From: JASLCR01 sp036405235
Lineage (GTDB): Bacteria; Patescibacteriota; Saccharimonadia; Saccharimonadales; Saccharimonadaceae
DNA length: 64,000 nucleotides
Assembly (NCBI GenBank): GCA_036405235.1
Contig: DASWYA010000001.1
Span: 806,001-870,000 of the forward strand
Direction of reading: 5' to 3'
The notes beneath the pieces are model-generated. The model ran no database searches. It saw only the letters and a list, made by a program, of their open reading frames with translations, and was not told where the DNA came from. How positions within the stretch are numbered: the stretch's first letter is position 1; each line of letters begins with the position of its first letter. Positions 24,690-33,272 of the stretch are shown here, piece after piece. A program made the position numbers and the translations under genes.

Positions 24690-25234
24690 CGTTTAACTTC
24701 CCAGATTTCTTCTAGCCAACGGTGTGCTTCTGGTGCGACTGAAACGTCATCCATGCCCATACCAGTAAGCCAATTGTCGGAAAACTCAAATCCAGCGTAG
24801 TCTGCTTCAATCTCTTTTTCGCGCATAGCTTTTTTGTCACAGAGGACAGCGAGTTGCAGATTTTTAGCACCGCGTGCTTTTAGGTGAGAGTATACAAAGT
24901 CTGCTGTTATACCTTTGTCGAGTACATCATCAAGTACTACTACGTCACGTCCTTTTACGATTGTAGACGGCGCGAGGTCGGTGATGATATGCGGTTCACT
25001 GGCGGTTCGCTCCGTGCCATATGTGCTTACCATCATATAATCGAGTTCTGCATGAAAATCAGGGCTGAGACGATTAAGCTCAAACATAAGTTTGCTAGTA
25101 AAAGGTGCCGCGCCACGCAGTAATGCGACGAAAAGAGGGCTGCTATCGTATGTCTTTAAGATATCTTCAGCGATCTTTTTGATTTGGCTATCTATTTCTT
25201 CACGTGAGGCGAGTTTATTGTATCGTTCTTCCAT
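24686..25234 (-). CDS. hpt: Hypoxanthine-type phosphoribosyltransferase
   Basis: 182 residues. PRPP-binding motif VVVLDDVLDKGIT is the HPRT-type loop; FVALLRGAAPFTSKL supplies loop I and DDVSVAP the C-terminal part. It would salvage hypoxanthine or guanine using PRPP, important for a purine-auxotrophic epibiont. The second acidic residue of the usual ED pair is kept as DD. TGC-TAAAGT (complement of 25242-25250) ends 7 nt before the ATG, predicting a leaderless mRNA. Purine preference is not decided by the sequence. Confidence 0.82.
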   Translation of the reverse strand: MEERYNKLASREEIDSQIKKIAEDILKTYDSSPLFVALLRGAAPFTSKLMFELNRLSPDFHAELDYMMVSTYGTERTASEPHIITDLAPSTIVKGRDVVVLDDVLDKGITADFVYSHLKARGAKNLQLAVLCDKKAMREKEIEADYAGFEFSDNWLTGMGMDDVSVAPEAHRWLEEIWEVKR

Positions 25235-25273
25235 GTGAATTACTTTAGCACATTGACAATAGAGATGCTTTAT

Positions 25274-25302
25274 TTGACAAAATTAATAAATAATGCTACC
25301 AT
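25274..25302 (+). promoter_or_regulatory. TTGACA-type promoter
   Basis: TTGACA (25274-25279), 17-nt spacer ending TGC, TACCAT (25297-25302); leader about 28 nt, A-rich, with no clear Shine-Dalgarno sequence. Confidence 0.8.
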
Positions 25303-25336
25303 AATACTGTTAGTCAAACCCCTAAAATAAAAACTC

Positions 25337-26461
25337 ATGAGTGAACAGTATCCTACGAGTACAAATCCAGAATCGAATGACACAGATCATTATGTTGATG
25401 TCGACGGATCAAGTGTCCTAGTTGAAGACAGCTATGTCGATGCAAAAGGTAACAAATGGGTAACCTATAAAGATACAGATGGTAACGAAAAGCATACGAT
25501 GCGCTTCAGTGAGCTTGAACTACAGGAAAACAAAGACGCGCAGGATTTAGCTCCGCGATATAGTACTGAAGAATTAGGCAATATTGAGAACGCTGCGACC
25601 AGCACTGAGAATATACTCGAGAATGCTCTAAAAAATGGAGAGCCGCGCAGTAGTGTAACCGAGACTGATAGGGGCGTAAAAGGCGTGATTGACACATCTG
25701 TACCGGGTGGTAGCATGGAGGCTACGTTTAACGGCATTGGCGAAGATGCTGAGCTCGAAGAGATAGATATCATGCTTGAAGAAGATAGCGATGGCATGAC
25801 GCACGATATAGCAGTCAAGCATATGGATATGCCACCTCCTGAAATTTTTGTTGATGGTGCATTGGTACAGCCACAGGATATTCCAGCCGTCGAAGCAGTG
25901 ATTGAGCAGATTCAACAAGAACAAGAAGCTGAAGAAACAGATGTGGAAGGGTCTGAGGAAGAGTCTGAAGATAACGAAAGAGAAGCAGCAGAGCTATACA
26001 AGGCACTTGATGTATTACGTGCGAAAGAGCAAAAACATAAAGGTAAAGTAGGTGAGCTAGCGTTTCAAGTACAGGGAATGATGCGTGGGCTTAATGCGTT
26101 CCCGGGCGATGGAAGAGGGCGTATGGGCTTTGAAGACGCAGTGCGAAAAACTCGTCGTGATTTAGAAAGTGTGGCAGCGCAACTGAAGCGAATCCAGCGT
26201 ACATTCGAAGAAAACCAGCAGGAAGCATTAAAGCTTCAGGGCGCGGTATCATCGTTTTCAGGGGAGAAGCTTCATGTAGTGAAAGAAAGCTCGGATATGC
26301 CACCGCCACGGCAAGCTGAACGTCGGATTGCCCAGGTTGATGTTCGGCAGAATTCCTACATGGGTGATATTCAGCAGCAACTTAAACAGGTGATAGCGCT
26401 TCTTGAACAGTCAGCGCCTATGAATGCCAGAATGCTACAAGGCAAGATACCGAGACACTAG
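25337..26461 (+). CDS. Acidic coiled-coil protein of unknown function
   Basis: 374 residues. The N-terminal half is highly acidic and low in hydrophobic residues; residues ~185-235 are Glu-rich, and ~215-320 form a likely coiled coil (AAELYKALDVLRAKEQ, RRDLESVAAQLKRIQRTFEENQQEALKLQ). The C-terminus IQQQLKQVIALLEQSAP is a short helix. No membrane segment and no known domain. The Fic gene starts 23 nt downstream and may be co-transcribed, so the two could act together; this is inference. Confidence 0.65.
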   Translation: MSEQYPTSTNPESNDTDHYVDVDGSSVLVEDSYVDAKGNKWVTYKDTDGNEKHTMRFSELELQENKDAQDLAPRYSTEELGNIENAATSTENILENALKNGEPRSSVTETDRGVKGVIDTSVPGGSMEATFNGIGEDAELEEIDIMLEEDSDGMTHDIAVKHMDMPPPEIFVDGALVQPQDIPAVEAVIEQIQQEQEAEETDVEGSEEESEDNEREAAELYKALDVLRAKEQKHKGKVGELAFQVQGMMRGLNAFPGDGRGRMGFEDAVRKTRRDLESVAAQLKRIQRTFEENQQEALKLQGAVSSFSGEKLHVVKESSDMPPPRQAERRIAQVDVRQNSYMGDIQQQLKQVIALLEQSAPMNARMLQGKIPRH

Positions 26462-26483
26462 TAAGGGTATTTGAAAGTAAACT

Positions 26484-27284
26484 ATGTCGGAAAACCAAAC
26501 TATAGACAGGCAAACAAAGAGTTCATCAGATGATGGTGAGCTCGAAGTACGAATTGCCGATGCTCGTAAGCTTGTGGAAGGTGTAATAGGCAAGCATAAA
26601 GAGTTTTTCGCTGACCCAGATAATCGGCTTGAGTTTCTTGCATCTCAAAGTCCAGAAGGCTTCCTGAATATGGCAGGTTGGGTAAATGCAAAACTGCGCG
26701 GAGAGAAGTGGAAAGAAATTCGTGATCGTGATGAAAAAGGAGGTTTTTTGCCTCTGCTTCATACACCAGCTCACGAAGATAAACCCGAGGCATTCCAGAA
26801 GGGCTATCAAGAGATACAAGAATACATACGTACCTCTACAGATTCCGCTGAACAAAAAATTGAAGGTGTAGCCATGGCAGCCGAGGCTTTAGTAATATGG
26901 GTACATCCATTCAATGACGGTAATGGCCGAACAGCTAGATTCATGGGCAAACTCATAGAAGATGGTGCCACAGATATTGATGATCTTATTGCTGAGACGG
27001 TCGCTGGTAATGCAAGAAACAAAGCATATAAAACGATGTATCCTACAAAAGAGAGTATGCTCGCAAGCGCAGATAATACTGAGCTATTATTTGATGACGA
27101 TGAGCGCGAGGACATGAGGAAAAAGGCAGAAACACTCCCTTCAAACGTTGAAGGCATTGCTATGAGTGTAAGGCTGCTACTTGAAAGTCATGATGTTCGT
27201 CAAAGGACTCTACAGCGGGCTGCGAAACATGCTGATCTTGCCACTCGAGTAAAACAGAAAATAGCAGGAAAAGCTGCTAGTTAG
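26484..27284 (+). CDS. Fic-domain protein (predicted AMP/NMP transferase)
   Basis: 266 residues. The full active-site motif HPFNDGNGRTAR (His141-Arg152) is present, so the catalytic His, the acidic metal ligand and the anion-binding loop are all there. Fic enzymes transfer AMP or another nucleotide part to protein hydroxyls. The inhibitory (S/T)xxxE(G/N) helix was not found at the N- or C-terminus, so it may be controlled by another protein or be constitutively active. No secretion signal. Lies directly downstream of the coiled-coil gene, a possible partner. Confidence 0.87.
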   Translation: MSENQTIDRQTKSSSDDGELEVRIADARKLVEGVIGKHKEFFADPDNRLEFLASQSPEGFLNMAGWVNAKLRGEKWKEIRDRDEKGGFLPLLHTPAHEDKPEAFQKGYQEIQEYIRTSTDSAEQKIEGVAMAAEALVIWVHPFNDGNGRTARFMGKLIEDGATDIDDLIAETVAGNARNKAYKTMYPTKESMLASADNTELLFDDDEREDMRKKAETLPSNVEGIAMSVRLLLESHDVRQRTLQRAAKHADLATRVKQKIAGKAAS

Positions 27285-27336
27285 CGATATTTGGAATATT
27301 GAGGGATGTCTGTCGTTTTCTTGGCAGAGTAAATGC

Positions 27337-27345
27337 TGGTATACT
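27337..27345 (+). promoter_or_regulatory. Extended -10 promoter of pnp
   Basis: TGG-TATACT with TG at 27337-27338 and the hexamer at 27340-27345; no convincing -35. Continues ACTAGTG like the dnaG and polA boxes, but here the ATG is about 95 nt away. Confidence 0.7.
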
Positions 27346-27351
27346 AGTGTG

Positions 27352-27440
27352 GTAAGTTAATGCGGAAGGTGATAGAGACAAGAATTTGCCCTGGACAAAT
27401 TTTTACCCCTGTTACTCTCCGCACATGAAAGGAGACATAT
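27352..27440 (+). promoter_or_regulatory. Structured pnp leader
   Basis: The leader can fold into an outer stem TGCGGA (27361-27366) with TCCGCA (27418-27423) and an inner stem at 27381-27388 / 27396-27403 with loop CCCTGGA. The ribosome-binding site AAAGGAG follows the outer stem. In other bacteria pnp is autoregulated through a leader stem cut by RNase III; a similar role here is inferred. Confidence 0.55.
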
Positions 27441-29552
27441 ATGTCTACAATAAACCCTAATGGTAAGGAGATTACCTCTGTTTCAACGGATTTCCTAGGC
27501 AAGACATTAACGCTTGAGGTCAACCGTGTGGGATTCCGCACCACTGCAAGTGTGCTTGTAAAGTACGGTGAGACGGTGGTACTTGGTACGACTCAGATTG
27601 GCTCGCGACCAATCCAGCTCGACTATTTCCCGTTATCTGTTGATTATGAAGAAAAAATGTATGCAGCTGGCAAGATTAGCGGCAGCCGTTTTATCAAGCG
27701 TGAAGGTCGTCCGAGTGACGAGGCAATCCTGATTGGTCGTATTATTGACCGCCCCATTCGCCCGTTATTCCCGAAAGGCTACAGGGCTGAAGTACAAGTT
27801 GTTTCTAGTGTCCTTTCGATGGATCCATCGTTCCGTCCAGATATGATCGCGATGACTGCGGCAAGTGCAGCACTATCAATCAGCGGCGCGCCCTTCGATG
27901 GTCCAGTAGCTGGACTTCGTGTTGGTCGTGTGAACGGTGAATTCAAAGCTTTCCTTAGCCCTGAAGAACGCGAACAGAGCGATCTTGACTTGGTTGTCGC
28001 TGGTATTGAAAGTGGAGTTGTAATGGTTGAAGCTGGCGCCAACGAAGTCAGTGAGGAAGTTGTCATCGAAGCTATCGCATGGGCACATAAAGCCATGCAG
28101 CCAGCGATTGCCCTGCAGCGTGAGCTTGCAGAAAAAGTTGCCAAAGAAGCAATTGAGTACGAATTAGTACTACCGAACGAAGAGATTCAGTCTGAAGTAG
28201 ACGAGTGGGCACACGAAAAACTCGGTGAAAAGCTCCATCACCCATACCCAGAGCGCAATGAAATGATCAATGAGCTTCGCTGGAAATTCCACGAGGAAAT
28301 GGCCGAGAAAGTTGGCGAAGACTATGCCGAAAAGCGCGACGAATACGACGAAGCATTCACCATGGCACTTCATAAAGACGTGCGAAAGGGAATCGTTGAT
28401 TCACAAACCCGCCCAGATGGTCGTAAGCTTGACGAGATTCGTCCACTGAGCAGCGAAGTTGGCGTATTGCCACGCACACACGGTTCGAGCATATTTACTC
28501 GCGGTGTGACGCAGGGTATGAATATCGTAACGCTAGCTCCACTCAGCTATGCACAGATCGTCGACACAATGGAAGTGACTGACGGCGAACGTCGTTACAT
28601 GCACCACTACAATGCACCTGGCTACACAGTTGGTGAAGTACGTCGTCTTGGATCTCCTGGTCGTCGTGAAATTGGGCATGGCTACCTCGCAGAACGCGCA
28701 GTATTGCCTGTGCTTCCAACCGAGGAAGAATTCCCATATGCGATTCGAAGTGTCACTGAAATCATGAGCCAGAATGGTTCAACCTCAATGGCAGCGACTT
28801 GTAGCTCTGTATTGGCACTGATGGATGCCGGCGTACCGTTGAAGCGCCCAGTATCTGGTATCGCAATGGGTCTAATGATGGACGGTGATACACCATACGT
28901 CCTTTCTGATATCGCTGATGCGGAAGACTTCGCTGGCGACATGGACTTTAAGGTGACTGGTACTGAGCAGGGCATTACCGCCGTACAGATGGACATGAAA
29001 CTGCATGGCCTCCCAGTCGATATTCTTGCACAGGCAATTCGTGCGTCTGGTCCTGGTCGTAAGCACATTCTCGAGCATATGATGACAACGCTTGCTGCAC
29101 CAAAGCCAAGCCTTAGCCCTTATGCCCCTCGTATTGAGAAGATCAAGATTAACCCAGACAAGATTGGTGCGGTAATCGGCAAGGGTGGTGAGACAATTAA
29201 TAAGATTACTGCCGAAACAGGTGCAGAAATTGACATCAAAGAGGATGGCCTCATTACTGTTGCAAGTCCAGATGGCGAGCATATTCAAAAGGCAATTGAT
29301 TGGATTAAGAGTCTGACGGAAGAGCCAGAGGTTGGCCGCACTTACACAGGTACAGTTGTCTCGATTAAAGACTTTGGTGCATTCGTAAATATCATGCCTG
29401 GTATCGATGGTATGGTACATATTTCTCAGCTTTCAGACAAACGTGTCGAAAAGGTAACAGATGTTCTACATGAAGGCCAGGAAGTGAAAGTAAAACTCAC
29501 CGGTATCGATGAGCGTGGACGACTAAGCTTGAGTCTTAAGGACGCTGAGTAG
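27441..29552 (+). CDS. pnp: Polyribonucleotide nucleotidyltransferase (PNPase)
   Basis: Phosphorolytic 3'-5' exoribonuclease of mRNA decay. 703 residues, full length: two RNase PH domains (the second with GERRYMHHYNAPGYTVGE and SITEIMSQNGSTSMA-like core), an all-helical linker (about 215-310), a KH domain (KIGAVIGKGGETINKI) and an S1 domain (GTVVSIKDFGAFVNIMPG). AAAGGAG is well placed before the ATG. With rnj 1.7 kb downstream, this region carries the main RNA-decay enzymes. Confidence 0.97.
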   Translation: MSTINPNGKEITSVSTDFLGKTLTLEVNRVGFRTTASVLVKYGETVVLGTTQIGSRPIQLDYFPLSVDYEEKMYAAGKISGSRFIKREGRPSDEAILIGRIIDRPIRPLFPKGYRAEVQVVSSVLSMDPSFRPDMIAMTAASAALSISGAPFDGPVAGLRVGRVNGEFKAFLSPEEREQSDLDLVVAGIESGVVMVEAGANEVSEEVVIEAIAWAHKAMQPAIALQRELAEKVAKEAIEYELVLPNEEIQSEVDEWAHEKLGEKLHHPYPERNEMINELRWKFHEEMAEKVGEDYAEKRDEYDEAFTMALHKDVRKGIVDSQTRPDGRKLDEIRPLSSEVGVLPRTHGSSIFTRGVTQGMNIVTLAPLSYAQIVDTMEVTDGERRYMHHYNAPGYTVGEVRRLGSPGRREIGHGYLAERAVLPVLPTEEEFPYAIRSVTEIMSQNGSTSMAATCSSVLALMDAGVPLKRPVSGIAMGLMMDGDTPYVLSDIADAEDFAGDMDFKVTGTEQGITAVQMDMKLHGLPVDILAQAIRASGPGRKHILEHMMTTLAAPKPSLSPYAPRIEKIKINPDKIGAVIGKGGETINKITAETGAEIDIKEDGLITVASPDGEHIQKAIDWIKSLTEEPEVGRTYTGTVVSIKDFGAFVNIMPGIDGMVHISQLSDKRVEKVTDVLHEGQEVKVKLTGIDERGRLSLSLKDAE

Positions 29553-29609
29553 TCTAAATAATCAAGATACTTCTTGCGTAGTATAATAGACCTATAACGA
29601 AGGAGTTTT

Positions 29610-30416
29610 ATGACTAAAAAGACGAAACTTTTACTCATTGGAGGAATCGCTGGGTTTATCTTATTGTTTGGTGTAATTCTTCTGACGCTCTGGCTTACGC
29701 TTTGGATGCCGCCAAGTAAAGAAGATTTTACTGATGCAAAGAAGACCGCGGAGAAGATTGTATCGTATGAAGGCTTGAAGCAAGTGAACGCATTTATAAC
29801 TGCTACAAATGCTCAATCCAAAGCGGGTAAAACTGGGCAAGCCCTGATTGACTCGGTGAAGACTGAGCGTGAGAAAGCTCTCGAAGCCGTCGATAATCGA
29901 AGTAACCTTGCTGATGAGCTTAGCAAAAGTAAAGTGCTTCGTGATGCTGATGTGAAGAAGTTATTTGATGTATATTTTCCGATCGAAGATCGATACGGGA
30001 AATATATCACCAACTATGTAAACGAGTATCCTGTATACCTCACTTCTTCGGTAAGTTGTGTTAAGCCTTTCAATCTTGGCGCCGCAGGTAAGACTATTAA
30101 ACAGCTTGCCGAACTTCATGAAACATACGGGAAAACATGCTTGGCTGACCTTGCAAAGCTTGAAAAGTCACCAATTCCTGCATATGTGAAGTATGCCAAA
30201 GAGTTCAAAGCGGTGATCAATGAGCGCCAGAAAGCTCTCGATGGGGTCGCCACTGGTAGTATGACCGATGCGGCTGCGGCTAAGCACATTAATACTACTA
30301 ACGCCAGGTATCTGACTATTTGGCCGACAGATGAGATGAAGAAGTATCGAAAGAGTCAAACCTTCAGTGGTGAACTGAAGAAACTCATCGAAGTATTGGG
30401 TCAGAAAGCGCAATAA
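29610..30416 (+). CDS. Single-pass membrane protein of unknown function
   Basis: 268 residues. A hydrophobic segment at about residues 9-32 (LLIGGIAGFILLFGVILLTL) is followed by a Lys-rich helical outer domain. Two cysteines (SSVSCVKPF and KTCLADL) could pair. Upstream TATAAT (29581-29586) with AAGGAG before the ATG gives a short SD-led leader. No family recognised; fold plan resembles the protein at 2126-2767. Confidence 0.65.
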   Translation: MTKKTKLLLIGGIAGFILLFGVILLTLWLTLWMPPSKEDFTDAKKTAEKIVSYEGLKQVNAFITATNAQSKAGKTGQALIDSVKTEREKALEAVDNRSNLADELSKSKVLRDADVKKLFDVYFPIEDRYGKYITNYVNEYPVYLTSSVSCVKPFNLGAAGKTIKQLAELHETYGKTCLADLAKLEKSPIPAYVKYAKEFKAVINERQKALDGVATGSMTDAAAAKHINTTNARYLTIWPTDEMKKYRKSQTFSGELKKLIEVLGQKAQ

Positions 30417-30436
30417 ATTTCGGTAGGTCGCATCTG

Positions 30437-31012
30437 ATGATAAAACAAACACTTATCGAAGATATAGCCAAAGAGATAATCGATACTAGTCTATGTGCTG
30501 ATCTTGCTGAGCAGGCAAAGCAGCTTGTGATAGGGGATGGCAATCCAGATGCCGACATCGTTTTTATCGGTGAAGCACCAGGTAAACAGGAGGATGAGCA
30601 AGGATTGCCATTTGTAGGAGCCAGCGGCAAATTCTTAAATGAGATGCTCGCAGCTGCTGGCATGGAGCGAAGCGACGTATACATTACGAATATCGTAAAA
30701 TACCGTCCGCCAAATAACCGTGACCCGCTGCCGGAAGAAAAGCGTGAATTTTGGCCATATCTCATGCGCCAACTTGAAATTATCCAGCCAAAAGTCATCA
30801 TAACGCTTGGTCGCCATGCAGGCGAGTGCTTCATCCCTGAGCTGAAAATTTCCAAAGATCATGGACGAGCCAGGAAAGTATCGTATCAAGACAATGAGTT
30901 CTTGGTTATTCCGCTTTATCATCCCGCTGCAGCACTTTACAATGGCTCGATGCGACAAGTGTTAATTGATGATTTTTTGGCTGCCGCAAAGCTCGCGAAC
31001 TTGCAAAAATAA
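30437..31012 (+). CDS. Family-4-like uracil-DNA glycosylase lacking most Fe-S ligands
   Basis: Removes uracil from DNA. 191 residues. Motif A GEAPGKQEDEQGLPFVG and motif B YHPAAALYN match family-4 UDG. The family normally has four cysteines for a [4Fe-4S] cluster. Here the first reads Thr (in DTSLC, only the second Cys kept), NVVKCRPP reads NIVKYRPP (Cys to Tyr), and the Cys before the PYL helix is Phe (REFWPYL). Three of four ligands are gone, so a cluster is very unlikely. The rnj promoter lies inside the last codons. Confidence 0.88.
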   Translation: MIKQTLIEDIAKEIIDTSLCADLAEQAKQLVIGDGNPDADIVFIGEAPGKQEDEQGLPFVGASGKFLNEMLAAAGMERSDVYITNIVKYRPPNNRDPLPEEKREFWPYLMRQLEIIQPKVIITLGRHAGECFIPELKISKDHGRARKVSYQDNEFLVIPLYHPAAALYNGSMRQVLIDDFLAAAKLANLQK

Positions 31013-31029
31013 CTAAAATTTGCTAATAT
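31001..31029 (+). promoter_or_regulatory. rnj promoter
   Basis: TTGCAA (31001-31006), 17-nt spacer ending TGC, TAATAT (31024-31029). The -35 is inside the 3' end of the glycosylase gene. Confidence 0.75.
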
Positions 31030-31035
31030 AAGAAG

Positions 31036-31124
31036 TACTATCAACGAGGATCTTCAGAACTTTCCGAATCCTCAGGCCTCATAAGAAATTACTTTCATTA
31101 ATCAAAAAGGAGAATAAAAACTAT
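31036..31124 (+). promoter_or_regulatory. rnj leader with hairpin
   Basis: About 90 nt. GAGGAT (31046-31051) can pair with ATCCTC (31068-31073). An AAAAAGGAG ribosome-binding site lies close to the start. The leader is much longer than most in this window, so post-transcriptional control, perhaps by RNase J itself, is plausible. Confidence 0.5.
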
Positions 31125-33245
31125 ATGGGTCAACGAAGACTCGCTAAGCCGCAAGGTGACGATATGTCGAAGCGGCCTCAGCAGCAGAAGAAAAAATCAG
31201 ACAACACAGTCTTGAACAATACGAATACTCGCCGTGGTGAAGTATTTCGTGCACAACGACGCACGTCGGAAGATGTTAATCTGCGCGCATCGCAGCATAT
31301 CATCAATGTACCAGTGAACAAATCTATCTATAACGGCTACGATGGACGGCAGTTTAGTCTGGCAGATCAGAAGAAGCAGCCTCGTACAAATGGGCCAAAG
31401 CTAAAGATTATGCCAATTGGCGGTTTAGGTGAGATGGGAATTGGCAAAAACATGATGGCGATCGAATACGATGAGGATATCATCGTAATTGATTGTGGTT
31501 TCCTGTTCCCGGGTGGTGACTATCCAGGTATCAATTACATTACTCCAGACACTACGTACCTTGAGGAAAACAAGCACAAAATCCGCGGTTGGGCGTTTAC
31601 TCATGGTCACCTTGACCACATTGGCGCATTTCGCCACATTATTCATAAGCTACCAGCACCAGTCTATGCTTCAAAGTTCACGCTTGGTATGCTCAAGCGC
31701 ACTATGGAAGAAAGCCAAAGTGGCTACGAGCCAGAATATTATGAGATGAATCCTGAGTTGCATGAGCGTGCACAGCTAGGTGACAGTTTCAGTATCGAAT
31801 TTGTTCGCGTAAATCACTCGATTCCAGACGCAACCGCAATCGTTATTCGTACGCCACTTGGTGTACTTGTCGATACTGGTGACTGGCGATTTGAAGACAA
31901 CCCTGTTGATGGCAAGAAGTTCGATCTTGAACGATTGACAGAGATTGCCTCAAAAGAGGGAATCTTGATGCTGATGAACGAAAGCACAAACTGCGAGTCG
32001 GATGGTACGCACACTCACGGAGAGTTTGATATTCAACGTTCAATGGGTGAGGTGATGGAGAAATTCCAAAACTCACGTCTGATTTTGAGTTGCTTTAGCT
32101 CACAGTTACATCGTATGCAGGTAATTCTTGACGAAGCGAAAAAGCACGATCGAAAAGTCGCTTTCGCTGGCTACTCAATGATCCAAAACATGGAAGTTGC
32201 GTTGCGCGCTGGTACTATCAAGGTGCCAAAAGATGTTGTTATGAAGATGGAAGACATTATCAAGCAACCTGATGGAAAAGTAACAATTATTTGTACTGGT
32301 TCACAGGGTGAGTTCAATGCTGTTCTAAACCGCATGGCGTCAGGTGCTCACAAGCATATAAAGATTAAGAGTACTGACGTCGTTGTCTTTAGCTCAAACC
32401 CGATTCCGGGTAATGAAAAATACGTCGTGCGAACTGTTGATGGTCTGATGCGCGAAGGATCTGAAGTTATCCAAAACGGCAAGACACACCTTACTGGTAT
32501 TGGTCCGCTCCACCTTTCTGGACACGGCTATTATGACGATCACGTAAAGCTGATCAATGCACTGAATCCGACTTACTATATGCCGATTCACGGTGAATTC
32601 CACATGCTGGTGCACAATGCGCGTTTAGCAGAGAAGGAGTGCGGCATTAAACGATCAAATATCTTTGTTTGTGACAGTGGTGATGTGATCGAAATCACAA
32701 CTGATGGAGCTAAAAAAGCTGGACGTATCCCAGTCGGTGGTATTATGTATGACGATTCTGGAGCGGTTGTCTCAGAAGTTGTCTTGAAAGATCGTATACA
32801 TATGGCAAACGAAGGTATGTTTGTGGTTGTCCTTACAGTGCAGCGCGGCACTGGTCGTCTGTTGACGAGTCCAGATATTATCTCAAGAGGCTTTATATAT
32901 CTCCGCGATTCCGAAGAACTTATGGGCCTTATTCGCCAATATCTGAAGCAAAAAGTTACTCGGAGCTTTGGTGGTAAAAAGTTTGATATGGATCAGCTGA
33001 AAAAAGAAATCAAGGACGAGATTACGCATGTACTTTACGACCAGACTCGTCGTACACCAATCGTTATACCTGTGATCAATGAAATTGGTGGCGGAGGGCA
33101 GAAGCCTCAACAGCAAAATGGTCAGATGAAACCGAATCAGCAAAAGCCATTCCAACGACCACCAGCAAAGAAATTCCAACCAAAGCAAGTGCCGGATACT
33201 GAAGTAGCAGAACCGCGCGCGAAGATTGAAAATCGCGGATACTAG
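31125..33245 (+). CDS. rnj: Ribonuclease J
   Basis: Endo- and 5'-3' exoribonuclease. 706 residues; an ATG 13 codons in (31164) is a possible alternative. The first ~95 residues are a basic Gln/Lys/Arg-rich extension. The metallo-beta-lactamase/beta-CASP core begins KIMPIGGLGEMG, with zinc motif THGHLDHIG, then NHSIPD, VDTGDWRFE, and the beta-CASP motifs FAGYSMIQNM and HLSGHGYYDD with PIHGEFHML. The C-terminal domain ends in a Gln/Pro/Lys-rich tail. Likely acts together with PNPase. Confidence 0.96.
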   Translation: MGQRRLAKPQGDDMSKRPQQQKKKSDNTVLNNTNTRRGEVFRAQRRTSEDVNLRASQHIINVPVNKSIYNGYDGRQFSLADQKKQPRTNGPKLKIMPIGGLGEMGIGKNMMAIEYDEDIIVIDCGFLFPGGDYPGINYITPDTTYLEENKHKIRGWAFTHGHLDHIGAFRHIIHKLPAPVYASKFTLGMLKRTMEESQSGYEPEYYEMNPELHERAQLGDSFSIEFVRVNHSIPDATAIVIRTPLGVLVDTGDWRFEDNPVDGKKFDLERLTEIASKEGILMLMNESTNCESDGTHTHGEFDIQRSMGEVMEKFQNSRLILSCFSSQLHRMQVILDEAKKHDRKVAFAGYSMIQNMEVALRAGTIKVPKDVVMKMEDIIKQPDGKVTIICTGSQGEFNAVLNRMASGAHKHIKIKSTDVVVFSSNPIPGNEKYVVRTVDGLMREGSEVIQNGKTHLTGIGPLHLSGHGYYDDHVKLINALNPTYYMPIHGEFHMLVHNARLAEKECGIKRSNIFVCDSGDVIEITTDGAKKAGRIPVGGIMYDDSGAVVSEVVLKDRIHMANEGMFVVVLTVQRGTGRLLTSPDIISRGFIYLRDSEELMGLIRQYLKQKVTRSFGGKKFDMDQLKKEIKDEITHVLYDQTRRTPIVIPVINEIGGGGQKPQQQNGQMKPNQQKPFQRPPAKKFQPKQVPDTEVAEPRAKIENRGY

Positions 33246-33272
33246 ACAGTCATCTTCTGCTATACTACTGAT

